The notes beneath the pieces are model-generated. The model worked only from the letters and a program-made list of their open reading frames with translations, was not told the origin of the DNA and searched no databases. Made by a program: the position numbers and the translations under genes. Below are positions 20,381 through 27,957 of a stretch of 27,975 nucleotides of DNA, piece after piece. Source of the DNA: an uncultured Oceanobacillus sp. (GTDB taxonomy: Bacteria; Bacillota; Bacilli; Bacillales; Amphibacillaceae); contig CALKWU010000152.1 of NCBI GenBank assembly GCA_938004015.1, positions 1 through 27,975 of the forward strand, in the 5' to 3' direction. Numbering within the stretch: the first letter of the stretch is position 1; the number at the start of each line of letters is the position of its first letter.

Positions 20381-20416
20381 CACCTTGCCAGCCTCACGGG
20401 ACTGACTTAAAGGCAA
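20381..20416 (-). promoter_or_regulatory. pyrR box: PyrR-binding anti-antiterminator of pyrP
   Basis: The minus strand carries AGTCCCGTGAGGCT (20403-20390), which fits the PyrR-binding loop ARUCCNGNGAGGYU at every position. It is framed by TTGCC/GGCAA (20416-20412 with 20389-20385). The bases GCAAGGTG (20388-20381) can instead pair with CACCTTGC (20312-20305) to form the antiterminator. UMP-bound PyrR would hold the first hairpin and so allow termination. Confidence 0.9.
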
Positions 20417-20522
20417 CTGATTATTTTCACTAAGTTATATTATTACAATAAACCATAGATAAAGTCAAGAACTTTTTTTCATTCCCGATATTTGAAGTTT
20501 TCCACGTATAAAAATTGCTAAA

Positions 20523-20552
20523 TTGACATAGATTATAGAAAGACGATAGTAA
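20523..20552 (+). promoter_or_regulatory. Candidate promoter of the DUF2512 gene
   Basis: A perfect TTGACA (20523-20528) is followed at 17-18 nt by ATAGTAA, a weak -10. The start codon is about 30 nt further on. Confidence 0.5.
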
Positions 20553-20582
20553 ATGATGATAGATGAAGTGAGGCGAACATAA

Positions 20583-21017
20583 TTGGCACATGCAAGAGCG
20601 TTTTCAATCAAAGCTGTGTACATCTTTTTGATAATCCTAGCATTTTTCTACTTGTATGAACCGGCTAGTTTAGGAATCATCATGTGCATTTCCGTTCTGC
20701 TTGCCGGAATTACATATGTCATTGATGTATTTTTGCTTCCGCTTTATGGTTCACTGGTTGCGGTCGTCTTGGATTTCACTTCAGCTTTCACCATCGTTTG
20801 GTTGATTTCCGGAATGACCCTCGGCCAAACGACTTCCCTTGTGCTGGCTTCTGTTTTTGTCGCCTATTTTTTCTGCCTTTGTGAAGGGTTGTTCCACGTC
20901 TATATGAAAGAACGGATACTTCCAAAAAGACTAGCAATCATTATCCCTTTCCCGACGATGCATCTCGAAACCGAATGGGATAAAGAAGTTTATCAAGAAA
21001 AAGAGGAAAAGGATTGA
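20583..21017 (+). CDS. DUF2512 membrane protein (YndM-like)
   Basis: A 144-aa integral membrane protein with four hydrophobic segments (about residues 10-27, 32-52, 58-80 and 85-108) and a charged cytoplasmic C-terminus. The pattern matches DUF2512, typified by B. subtilis YndM, which is common in spore-forming Bacillaceae and has no known function. The start is TTG 20583, with GTGAGGCG about 9 nt upstream. It is monocistronic and is closed by a two-way terminator. It sits between divergently read pyrP and the convergent phosphotransferase gene, so the context gives no clue to function. Confidence 0.82.
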   Translation: MAHARAFSIKAVYIFLIILAFFYLYEPASLGIIMCISVLLAGITYVIDVFLLPLYGSLVAVVLDFTSAFTIVWLISGMTLGQTTSLVLASVFVAYFFCLCEGLFHVYMKERILPKRLAIIIPFPTMHLETEWDKEVYQEKEEKD

Positions 21018-21025
21018 TTAAAAAT

Positions 21026-21076
21026 AATCCGGACAATGTGCGCAAGTCGATTGCAATACATTGTCCGGATTTTTTA
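21026..21076. terminator. Bidirectional terminator
   Basis: AATCCGGACAATGT (21026-21039) pairs perfectly with ACATTGTCCGGATT (21058-21071). T-runs follow on both strands (TTTTT on +, ATTTTTAATC on -). It closes the DUF2512 gene and the convergent phosphotransferase gene. Confidence 0.92.
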
Positions 21077-21086
21077 TGCTGAAATT

Positions 21087-21911
21087 TCATATGATTTTTT
21101 TTACCAAATGTCGCATTTGGGAATTCAATTCATGTAAACTGGCTAAACGTTCATCTACCTTTTCATACTCTTCCCGTTCACTATGCCAACTGATGAAATC
21201 AAGAGCATCCAACAACAAGTACCAATACATTCTCTCGTATAAATGGTCATGTTCGGCGATACCGTATGCTTGCAACCATTCTTCCCAATCTTCAGGGGGG
21301 ATGTACCATTTCAACAACGAGCCGAAATCAGTCGCCGGATCGGCTATCGTCGCGTTGTCCCAATCGACTAAAAATATTTCCCCTGTATCAGACATCAATA
21401 GATTATTATGATTCAAATCACAATGGCACACGACGAATTTTTGATTACGGGTGAGCGGCAGCAATTCTTCCAAATAATGCAATGCATCTCGGACTTCATC
21501 ATGTTTATCAATCAGCCCAAGCGTATACAAACGACTTTCCGTTTTTTTCAACCGCTCATCGGACGTGACCGGTTTTTTGCCGAGCCGCATGAGCATATGC
21601 AATAATTCCGGCGATTGATGGATCCTTTTCAGCAAATCCGTCACTTGGTTGCTTTTCATATCTTCCGGAGTCAATTTCCGGCCTTGCAACCATTCTTGCG
21701 CCGTGATCACATCGCCATTTTCCATGCGTTTCGTCCAAATCAATTTCGGTACGATACCGACGGCAGAAAGAACTGCAAGAAAAGGAGACGAGTTCCGTTT
21801 GATGAATATTTTTCGATTGTTTTTCACCGCAATGTAGGCATCGCCGGTCAAACCGCCAGCCGGCATGAGCTTCCAGCCTTTCCCTACTGCTTTCTGAAGC
21901 CATTCTATCAT
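21087..21911 (-). CDS. ytmP: Aminoglycoside/choline-kinase-like phosphotransferase (YtmP-like)
   Basis: A 274-aa protein of the APH/choline kinase fold. The catalytic loop is HCDLNHNNLLM (H-x-D-x4-N type) and the metal-binding motif is VDWDNATIADPATDFG. ATG 21911 has GGGGA about 7 nt upstream. The longer frame from 21938 has no ribosome site. It is the last gene of the ytgP-rsuA-ytlPQR run, 77 nt after ytlR. That gap has a weak hairpin and a T7 run on the minus strand, so a separate transcript is possible. The likely substrate is a small alcohol or amine, not an antibiotic, given the chromosomal housekeeping context. That is inference. Confidence 0.78.
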   Translation of the reverse strand: MIEWLQKAVGKGWKLMPAGGLTGDAYIAVKNNRKIFIKRNSSPFLAVLSAVGIVPKLIWTKRMENGDVITAQEWLQGRKLTPEDMKSNQVTDLLKRIHQSPELLHMLMRLGKKPVTSDERLKKTESRLYTLGLIDKHDEVRDALHYLEELLPLTRNQKFVVCHCDLNHNNLLMSDTGEIFLVDWDNATIADPATDFGSLLKWYIPPEDWEEWLQAYGIAEHDHLYERMYWYLLLDALDFISWHSEREEYEKVDERLASLHELNSQMRHLVKKII

Positions 21912-21988
21912 GAATTTTCCCCATCTTTCATGTAGCATTCAATCTACTATTTTAATTTCTTTCATAAAAAAACACAACTATGTATCAG

Positions 21989-22903
21989 TTATTTCGGAAT
22001 GATGATTGGAATCGAGTCTTTCATCTTTCTTATTTCCGTTTCCCTTGTCGTCGACGTTTGTCCATCGACTTGAGTATAAATTTCATCATCCACTTTCACG
22101 GTGAGCTGACTGGCTTCCACCAATTCAACACCTTTGATTTTCTCATGTGTTCCTGTAAATACCGTCAAGAATAAAGCAAGCACTTTCCACTTCGGTAAAG
22201 AATGGACGATAAGTACAGAAAATTTGTCCGGTTGGATTTTCGCATTCGGCATGATTTTCATCCCACCGCCGTAATAAGGATGATTCCCGACAGAAACGAG
22301 CCAACATTGATCAATTGTGCGTTTTTTATTATTCTTGATCATCTCAACCGTGAACGGACGAAAACGGACGAGCACTTGCAGGAGGGCGGTGACGTAACCA
22401 CCTGTTCCGAAGCGAAGTTGATTGAATAATTTTTTGTAGTTGGCCTGATTTGCCGTATGGGCGGTCAATGCATCAAAACCGAAACCCATGCTGTTGACGA
22501 AATATCGTCGTTTATGTCCGTTTTGTTTATATGTACCGAGCCAATATTTGCGCGTGTCATTTGAGTGGACGAATTGTTTCAAAAGCGTTTCCGGACTTCC
22601 TTTCACACCGATGCCACGGGCAAAATCATTACCGGAACCCGCGGGAATAAACCCGATGGGAATGTCCGTTGCACCAATACCGTTGATAGCTTCATGAATC
22701 GTCCCATCACCACCAACAATGACCATCCCCGTAATATTATCCTCATCCTTCCAATTGCGGGCCAGTTCTTCCACATGACCTTCATATTCACTGAAGGAAT
22801 ACACACTATCCAATGAACGGTAAGTTTCTGTCTTTTGCAGTTTTTCAAAAATCGCTTTCCCTTTCCCATTCCCCGCTACCGGGTTAACGATGAAAACCCA
22901 CAT
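21989..22903 (-). CDS. ytlR: Diacylglycerol-kinase-family lipid kinase (YtlR)
   Basis: A 304-aa kinase of the DagK_cat fold. NPVAGNGKG at the N-terminus, VGGDGTIHEAINGI (the GGDGT nucleotide-binding motif) and PAGSGNDFARGI are all present. The C-terminal part (HSLPKWKVLALF and DGQ) closes the typical two-domain fold. It would phosphorylate a diacylglycerol, sphingoid or related lipid; sequence does not decide which. TAATG joins ytlQ and ytlR, with the stop and start sharing one base, and GGAGG lies 7 nt upstream inside ytlQ. Translation is therefore coupled. The neighbour order ytlP-ytlQ-ytlR is shared with B. subtilis. Confidence 0.9.
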   Translation of the reverse strand: MWVFIVNPVAGNGKGKAIFEKLQKTETYRSLDSVYSFSEYEGHVEELARNWKDEDNITGMVIVGGDGTIHEAINGIGATDIPIGFIPAGSGNDFARGIGVKGSPETLLKQFVHSNDTRKYWLGTYKQNGHKRRYFVNSMGFGFDALTAHTANQANYKKLFNQLRFGTGGYVTALLQVLVRFRPFTVEMIKNNKKRTIDQCWLVSVGNHPYYGGGMKIMPNAKIQPDKFSVLIVHSLPKWKVLALFLTVFTGTHEKIKGVELVEASQLTVKVDDEIYTQVDGQTSTTRETEIRKMKDSIPIIIPK

Positions 22904-23853
22904 TAATTTTCCTCCATTTCCATCTGTCCGTAATCATCTTCAAAATCTTCTTCCCATTCCGGACGTTTGATGGAGGTGGATTGGCAAAATTTCAATAAAG
23001 TTTCTGCCGCTTTGATCTGTGCACCTTTCAGTGGAGAACGAAGAAATCGTTTTTCTTTAAACCAATCCTGATAAAAATCTTTCCCGATCAACCTCACTTG
23101 ATAAGGTTCCGTCGCAAAAACAATCGGATTCGTACGGGAAAGCACTGTTTTTTTAATGGAAAACTCCACGCCTTGTGACACTAAAATGCTTTCCAGCAAT
23201 TTTCCCGTCCGTTTCAAAGAAATGATCGGATTTAAAATTTTTCTTTCTCCTCGTGGCGATTCCACATGCCATACACGCTCTTCTCCTGCCATGATGACTG
23301 CATGTTCTTCCATTTCCACAAACTGGATGATTTCGATTTCAAGCGGAGAAATCAACAATATATCCGCTTCAAAAGGAGCTTGTTTGATGGAAAAAATCGG
23401 ATGATACATGACAAGATACGTATCGGGAAACCGTTGTAACAAGTATTTCAATAATGGATCCCTGTAATATTCTTCAGCGACGATCGATTGACGTGACACC
23501 GTCGATGTCGCCCATTTCATTTGGAAGTTGAACATATGATCAAGAAAATACTGTTTCAATTCATCTTCCGTTTCCGGCAGTTCATCTGGTTCCTCCATCT
23601 CGTCCTGAATCGTTTCAATATGGACATTTGTTTTTTTCCATTTATCTTTTAATTTTGCAAAAAAACCAACCTCTTCAGTTTTTTCCTCAAGCTTCAAATC
23701 CTCTGCAGAAAAGAGGGCAGTCATATCATTCAACCAGTTATTGTAAAGCCGGTCCCAGCTGTCCCTTTTCATGCGGATGTATTGAGTAGGATAACGATAA
23801 GTGTCCCACTCATATCTGGAAATATAATCAGATAATTTGATTAACTGTGCCAT
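22903..23853 (-). CDS. ytlQ: YtlQ-like protein, unknown function
   Basis: A soluble protein of 316 aa found next to ytlP and ytlR in Bacillus. ATG 23853 has AAGGTGG 6 nt upstream. No characterised domain is recognised with certainty. Residues about 140-255 look like a NERD or PD-(D/E)XK-type core: a conserved hydrophobic strand with FEADILLISP (E162, D164), then EIEIIQFVE where an active enzyme would have E-x-K. Then come a W, NPIISLKRTGKLLESIL and FATEPYQVRLIG. The catalytic Lys position holds Val179, so nuclease activity is doubtful. A very acidic linker (residues about 80-100) separates this part from the N-terminal region. Both the fold and its inactivity are my inference. Confidence 0.75.
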   Translation of the reverse strand: MAQLIKLSDYISRYEWDTYRYPTQYIRMKRDSWDRLYNNWLNDMTALFSAEDLKLEEKTEEVGFFAKLKDKWKKTNVHIETIQDEMEEPDELPETEDELKQYFLDHMFNFQMKWATSTVSRQSIVAEEYYRDPLLKYLLQRFPDTYLVMYHPIFSIKQAPFEADILLISPLEIEIIQFVEMEEHAVIMAGEERVWHVESPRGERKILNPIISLKRTGKLLESILVSQGVEFSIKKTVLSRTNPIVFATEPYQVRLIGKDFYQDWFKEKRFLRSPLKGAQIKAAETLLKFCQSTSIKRPEWEEDFEDDYGQMEMEEN

Positions 23854-23866
23854 AAAAACCACCTTC

Positions 23867-24424
23867 TTATGCTTTAAGCGGAAAATCAACGGCAGCTTCA
23901 TAACTCGGAACTTGTTGCGGATGGATTTGAAATAAAGTAAAAGACATCACATTGAATTGTTTATCTATGGAATACTTTTCCTTCAACATCTGCAATTTTC
24001 CCTGTGGTAATTTGTCTCTTCCGTTCCATTTTTTCCCCAGAGTGACATGTGGGCGATATGGACGTTGATCGCTTGGAATCCCGATTTTTTCCGTCCGCAC
24101 AACGATTTGTTGTTTCAGTTCGGCAAGCTGTTCATTTTGTTGGACATCGACAAATAGCACTCGGGGGCGCGCCTTTTCTCCAAATGTGCCAAGCCCTCCC
24201 AACGTTAAGGGGAAACTTGGAAAGTCATCGATTGTTCTCAGTTCTTCCACGAGTTTCTGCAGCTGTTCCTTATCCACTTTTCCTAAAAATGCGAGGGTGA
24301 TGTGCAAATCTTCCTTTGCCGTCCAACGTTTATAAGGGAAAAAAGGTTCCAACTCTTCTTTCCATTCTTCGTAAAAGGTTTGCAGCTCATTTGGGATAGC
24401 CACTGCCAGAAAATAATGTGCCAT
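23867..24424 (-). CDS. thpR: RNA 2',3'-cyclic phosphodiesterase (2H family)
   Basis: A 185-aa member of the 2H phosphoesterase family (YtlP in B. subtilis, formerly called 2'-5' RNA ligase). Both HxT motifs are intact: H41-I-T43 and H126-V-T128, spaced as usual, with the first on LHITLAFLG and the second on YRPHVTLGK. It opens 2',3'-cyclic phosphates on RNA ends in the cytoplasm. GAGGAG lies 8 nt before ATG 24424, which is 15 nt after the rsuA stop. ytlQ follows after 13 nt, so it is in the middle of an operon. Confidence 0.9.
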   Translation of the reverse strand: MAHYFLAVAIPNELQTFYEEWKEELEPFFPYKRWTAKEDLHITLAFLGKVDKEQLQKLVEELRTIDDFPSFPLTLGGLGTFGEKARPRVLFVDVQQNEQLAELKQQIVVRTEKIGIPSDQRPYRPHVTLGKKWNGRDKLPQGKLQMLKEKYSIDKQFNVMSFTLFQIHPQQVPSYEAAVDFPLKA

Positions 24425-24439
24425 TTGCCATTCTCCTCG

Positions 24440-25159
24440 TCAAGATTGCTTAACTGCTTCACAATAAGCGAGTTCCTCATCCGTCAATGGACGGTATGCT
24501 CCTTTTTTCAAAGTCGGATCGAGTTTGATTTCACCCATCTGAATTCGTTTCAAGTAGGTGACCTTTTTTCCGACCGCCTCAAACATTCTTTTCACTTGAT
24601 GAAATTTCCCTTCTGTTATTGTGAGCTCGATTTCAGAAATTTGTCCCGACTTCAAAATGTCAAGTTGTGCCGGTTTCGTTACATAGCCTTCTCCGATGTC
24701 GACACCTGTTTGAAACTCTTCCACATCTTTTTCGGTCACTCTACCGGAGATGACCGCATAGTACCTTTTCTCGACATTCTTTTTCGGCGACAACAATCGA
24801 TGGGCTAAATCCCCGTCATTTGTAAGCAATAAAAGGCCTTCCGTATCTTTATCGAGCCTGCCGACCGGGAAAAGCCCGAAATGTCGGTATTTTGGCGAAA
24901 TCAAGTCAATGACGGTTTTCTTCCGACCATCACGCGTCGCGGATAGCACCCCGCTCGGTTTATGGAGCATCAAATGAATGTATTTTTGATAGGTGATCAC
25001 TTTTTCTTCTACTTTAACAATATCATGTTCAGGGTCGATATGCATGCTTCCATTTGTCGCGATTTCGTCATTGACAGTCACCACTTTTTTCTTAATGATT
25101 TCCTTTACTTCTTTTCTCGTGCCGACCCCCATATTGGAAAGCATTTTATCCAATCGCAT
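24440..25159 (-). CDS. rsuA: 16S rRNA pseudouridine synthase, RsuA family
   Basis: Forms pseudouridine in 16S rRNA (position 516 in E. coli numbering). The 239-aa protein has an S4 RNA-binding domain at residues 1-60 (MRLDKMLSNMGVGTRKE) and the catalytic motif GRLDKDTEGLLLLT with D103. It ends in the C-terminal family block GKFHQVKRMFEAVGKKVTYLKR. GGAGGG lies 6 nt before ATG 25159, which begins 12 nt after the ytgP stop. B. subtilis YtzG is the counterpart. It is the second pseudouridine synthase of the window, from a different family branch than the one at 3444. Confidence 0.93.
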   Translation of the reverse strand: MRLDKMLSNMGVGTRKEVKEIIKKKVVTVNDEIATNGSMHIDPEHDIVKVEEKVITYQKYIHLMLHKPSGVLSATRDGRKKTVIDLISPKYRHFGLFPVGRLDKDTEGLLLLTNDGDLAHRLLSPKKNVEKRYYAVISGRVTEKDVEEFQTGVDIGEGYVTKPAQLDILKSGQISEIELTITEGKFHQVKRMFEAVGKKVTYLKRIQMGEIKLDPTLKKGAYRPLTDEELAYCEAVKQS

Positions 25160-25171
25160 GTTTTCCCTCCA

Positions 25172-26800
25172 TTAAGATTTGCGGAATTTCCGCAACAATT
25201 TGTCGAGAATCGGTATTTCATCACCGAATACGTGATGCAACAAAGTGGAAGCATAAGCGAGCCAAAGGTATACACCACCACCGATGGTAACTCCAGCAAG
25301 CAACACGATGATCGAACCTATTCGCGACGATTCATACGGGATGAATATGCCGAGCAACCCTTTTACAAGGAAAATGACAATGGCCATGATTGCCGAAAAA
25401 ATCAAGATGAGCATCGACCGTTTACGGATTTGTCGGAATGAAAATGAAACAGATCTTTTAATCCGATATAAATTGCTGCTTACGGCAATGATAACAGCGA
25501 TTCCTGTACCGAATATAATCCCTTTTGCACCGAACCATTGGATAAGCTGGATATTTAATAATATCTTTGCCAACAGTCCCGCCATCAAACTTAAAACCGT
25601 ATAATTTTGTTCATTGATGCCTTGGAGCACCGAAGCGGTCACCGTGAATAAAGAGAAGAACAGGCCAACCGGCGCATACCACGCTAATAATGTTCCGGTC
25701 AGTTCAATATTTTCCAGACCAAATAAAGAACCATAGAACACATCCGCAAGACAAACAATTCCAATGACAGCCGGAATCACGAGCACTAAGACAATTTGTA
25801 AAGACTGGTTGACCTGCTCATGGAGGACTTGCATTTTCTTTTGTGCAAATGTTCTTGTCAACGCCGGAAGAATCGCCAACGATAACCCTGTCGCAATCGT
25901 TCCCGGGATGATGACAATTTTATGCGCATATGTATTGATCGCCCCATACGCCCAAGTTTCCTCATATCCAGCTCTAAGCATAGTACGTTCAAAGGTGAAA
26001 GCGTCAACCAGTTGATACAAGGATGTGGCAAGACCGACAATAATGAATGGTCCGGCATAGGTGAACATTTCCAGAAAAACTTCTCTTACCGACACCTGAC
26101 TTTCCACACGTTGTTTTTTCAATTGACGATCGAGGTAAGGTTTCCTTTTTTTCCAGTAATACAACAAGACCGCCCAAGAACCAATTGCACCGACAAACGC
26201 ACCGAATGTCGCAAATGCGACAGCAGTAGGAATCGTTCCGTCCATAATGACGATGACGATAAAAACAGATACTAACACGAACAATATCCGAACGATTTGT
26301 TCGGTTACTGTAGATACGGCTGATGGCCCCATTGATTCATACCCTTGAAAAAAACCGCGTGTGATGCTCATCGCCGGTATGATGATCAACGCGAAACTCA
26401 CAGTACGGATAACAAGTATCACATCGTCTGTTATGACCCCTTTTGCAGGATCCGTATTCGTGACCATAGAACTTGCTAACCATTCCGCACCGAAAAACAA
26501 AATGACAAACGAAACAAAACCGGTGATGAACATAAGAATCGTGCCATATTTGAACGTCCGTCTACCTGTTGCATAATCCCCTAGCGCATTATATTTGGAA
26601 ACAGTTTTCGACATCGCAAGCGGTAGTCCAATTGTCGAAACACTCAACATAATGTTATAAGGTGTGTAAGCATAATTGTATAACGCTCCCCCTTCATTTC
26701 CTACAAGAGCTTGAAAGGGAATAACGTAAACTAGTCCTAAAAATTTGGAAAGAAATGTTGCCACTGTCAGCAACAAGGATCCTCTAACGAATGTAGACAT
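25172..26800 (-). CDS. ytgP: Polysaccharide/lipid II flippase-type membrane protein (YtgP, MurJ-like)
   Basis: A 542-aa protein of the MOP/MATE superfamily with about 14 membrane segments, beginning MSTFVRGSLLLTVATFLSKFLGLVYVIPF. YtgP of B. subtilis is a MurJ-type lipid II flippase needed for peptidoglycan synthesis; SpoVB and other homologues are also possible. Support for YtgP comes from the length, the N-terminal pattern and the position in front of rsuA-ytlPQR. AGGTGA lies 6 nt before ATG 26800. A TGG-TAAAAT extended -10 at 26837-26845 is a weak promoter candidate. It is the first gene of the run, which reads left toward ytmP. Confidence 0.87.
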   Translation of the reverse strand: MSTFVRGSLLLTVATFLSKFLGLVYVIPFQALVGNEGGALYNYAYTPYNIMLSVSTIGLPLAMSKTVSKYNALGDYATGRRTFKYGTILMFITGFVSFVILFFGAEWLASSMVTNTDPAKGVITDDVILVIRTVSFALIIIPAMSITRGFFQGYESMGPSAVSTVTEQIVRILFVLVSVFIVIVIMDGTIPTAVAFATFGAFVGAIGSWAVLLYYWKKRKPYLDRQLKKQRVESQVSVREVFLEMFTYAGPFIIVGLATSLYQLVDAFTFERTMLRAGYEETWAYGAINTYAHKIVIIPGTIATGLSLAILPALTRTFAQKKMQVLHEQVNQSLQIVLVLVIPAVIGIVCLADVFYGSLFGLENIELTGTLLAWYAPVGLFFSLFTVTASVLQGINEQNYTVLSLMAGLLAKILLNIQLIQWFGAKGIIFGTGIAVIIAVSSNLYRIKRSVSFSFRQIRKRSMLILIFSAIMAIVIFLVKGLLGIFIPYESSRIGSIIVLLAGVTIGGGVYLWLAYASTLLHHVFGDEIPILDKLLRKFRKS

Positions 26801-26882
26801 ATTTTCACCTATATTTCTGTATATGATACCTATGTTATTTTACCACATAATCGCTTCTCGCATATACGGAAAACATCTTTCC

Positions 26883-27072
26883 GGAAGTCAGAAGGCAGAG
26901 TTCAGAGGTCGGAAGCCGGAGGTCAGATGTCAGAGGGCAGAGGGCAGAGCAGAGACCGGGAATCAGATGCCGGATTACGGATGCGGGACATCACATTGAT
27001 GATCTGACTTCTGACATCAGATCCTTTGACCACTGAGTTCTGACATCTGCCCTCTTGCTTCTGAATTCTGAA
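26883..27072. repeat. CAGA-rich degenerate repeat tract A
   Basis: A tract of short purine-rich units such as GTCAGAGG, GTCAGATG, GGCAGAGG and TTCAGAGG on the left, and their complements (TCTGACAT, TCTGCCCT, TCTGAATT) on the right. The arms form an imperfect long inverted repeat: CAGATGTCAGA (26924-26934) matches TCTGACATCTG (27039-27049). Units vary in length and sequence, so this is not CRISPR. It fills the gap between ytgP and the small ORF. Confidence 0.75.
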
Positions 27073-27165
27073 TTTGCCGTTTCCAAAAGCTGCCTGGTAT
27101 CTTCAGATAAATGCAGTGCAAAATATAAAATGTCTGATAGCTTAGACAAGAAGGGATGGATCAAA

Positions 27166-27315
27166 TTGAGAAACGGAATCTGGCTACCGCTTCTTGCTTC
27201 CATCGGAGTGGGAGCTGCAACGTTCTATTCCATGAGCCGTAACGGAAATCAAGGAATAGGACAAGTGATGCAAAAGTTCATGCCAGGGAAATCTCTACCG
27301 ACAATGAACAAATAG
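27166..27315 (+). CDS. Small hypothetical membrane protein (about 49 aa)
   Basis: The frame reads MRNGIWLPLLASIGVGAATF then YSMSRNGNQGIG and a Met/Lys-rich end (VMQKFMPGK). One hydrophobic segment (about residues 5-20) suggests a single-span membrane protein. It resembles in style the tiny YrzQ/DUF3918 proteins, but I cannot assign the family. TTG 27166 is chosen because AAGGG/GGATGGA (27151-27160) precedes it. An ATG at 27130 gives 61 aa but has no ribosome site. It lies between repeat tracts A and B, has no terminator, and no good promoter is seen, so it may be a degraded gene. Confidence 0.5.
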   Translation: MRNGIWLPLLASIGVGAATFYSMSRNGNQGIGQVMQKFMPGKSLPTMNK

Positions 27316-27348
27316 TTCATATCGTCCCATTGTAAAAGCATTTTGGAT

Positions 27349-27467
27349 TCAGACGTCAGAGGTCAGATACCAGAGATCAGAGTATCAATTGCCGATGGTC
27401 AGATGAATGATTAGATTCAATCTGATGTATGGCCGATGAATTCTGATTTTCTGAACTCTGGCCTCTC
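27349..27467. repeat. CAGA-rich degenerate repeat tract B
   Basis: The same kind of tract as A. The left arm has CCAGAG-ATCAGA (from 27370) and the right arm has the complement of CCAGAG-TTCAGA (CTCTGG at 27456-27461). A small hairpin AGATT-C-AATCT lies at the centre (27413-27423). GCCGATG occurs twice (27391-27397, 27432-27438) flanking the centre. Apart from tracts B and C I see no gene in 27316-27733. Confidence 0.7.
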
Positions 27468-27659
27468 TTTAAATAGGCAAAAAGCAAACGAATCGGTAGA
27501 AACCGGGACATTAAAGTGATGTGTCTGGGAATAGATGAACGTTTCATCTTCATCCATATTTATTGCTGGACACTTGATAAAAGAATACCTGAATTTAAAA
27601 TTTATCCTTTTATATATATTTAGGCATGTTTTGATTCCGTTGATACAAAATGAGTTGAG

Positions 27660-27724
27660 TCCGGATGTCAGTCAAATGTCGACATCAGATGGATGAACTG
27701 ACCTCTCGTCTCTGTTTTCCGGAT
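27660..27724. repeat. CAGA-rich degenerate repeat tract C
   Basis: A shorter tract with CCGGATGTCAG on the left and CTGACCTCTCGTCTCTG plus TTCCGGAT on the right. It contains the perfect 10-bp palindrome ATGTCGACAT (27676-27685) and the pair GATGTC/GACATC. It lies just beyond the 5S rRNA terminator. Confidence 0.55.
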
Positions 27725-27734
27725 AAATGCCAAT

Positions 27735-27769
27735 AAAAAAAGAAACAGACTGAATCTGTTTCTTTTTTT
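27735..27769 (-). terminator. Terminator of the rRNA operon
   Basis: AAAAAAAGAAACAGA (27735-27749) pairs perfectly with TCTGTTTCTTTTTTT (27755-27769) around CTGAA. On the minus strand it directly follows 5S rRNA and ends in a T-run. The sequence works on both strands. Confidence 0.92.
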
Positions 27770-27773
27770 GAAT

Positions 27774-27890
27774 GCCCGGCGACGTCCTACTCTCGCAGAG
27801 ACTAAGTCTCAACTACCATCGGCGCTGGAAAGCTTAACTTCTGTGTTCGGTATCGGAACAGGTGTGACCTTTCCGCCATCGCCACCAGAC
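27774..27890 (-). rRNA. rrf: 5S ribosomal RNA
   Basis: The minus strand reads GTCTGGTGGCGATGGCGG at its 5' end, then the conserved CACACCTGTTCC and CCGAACACAGAAGTTAAGC segments, and ends ACGTCGCCGGGC. About 117 nt, complete. It is the last gene of an rRNA operon read leftward, followed by the terminator at 27735. Confidence 0.96.
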
Positions 27891-27957
27891 ATCTATTTCA
27901 TTTTTTGTACCTTGAAAACCGAATAAGAGTAACGGTGACATCTTCGATTTCAATTCA

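Noticed and set aside
21912..21988. Strong terminator between ytlR and the YtmP-like gene
   Set aside because: There is a T7 run on the minus strand, but the preceding stem (AACT/AGTT) is only about 4 bp, so I left it unannotated.
26883..27724. CRISPR array
   Set aside because: Repeat units are short, variable, overlap each other and have no regular spacers; no cas genes nearby.
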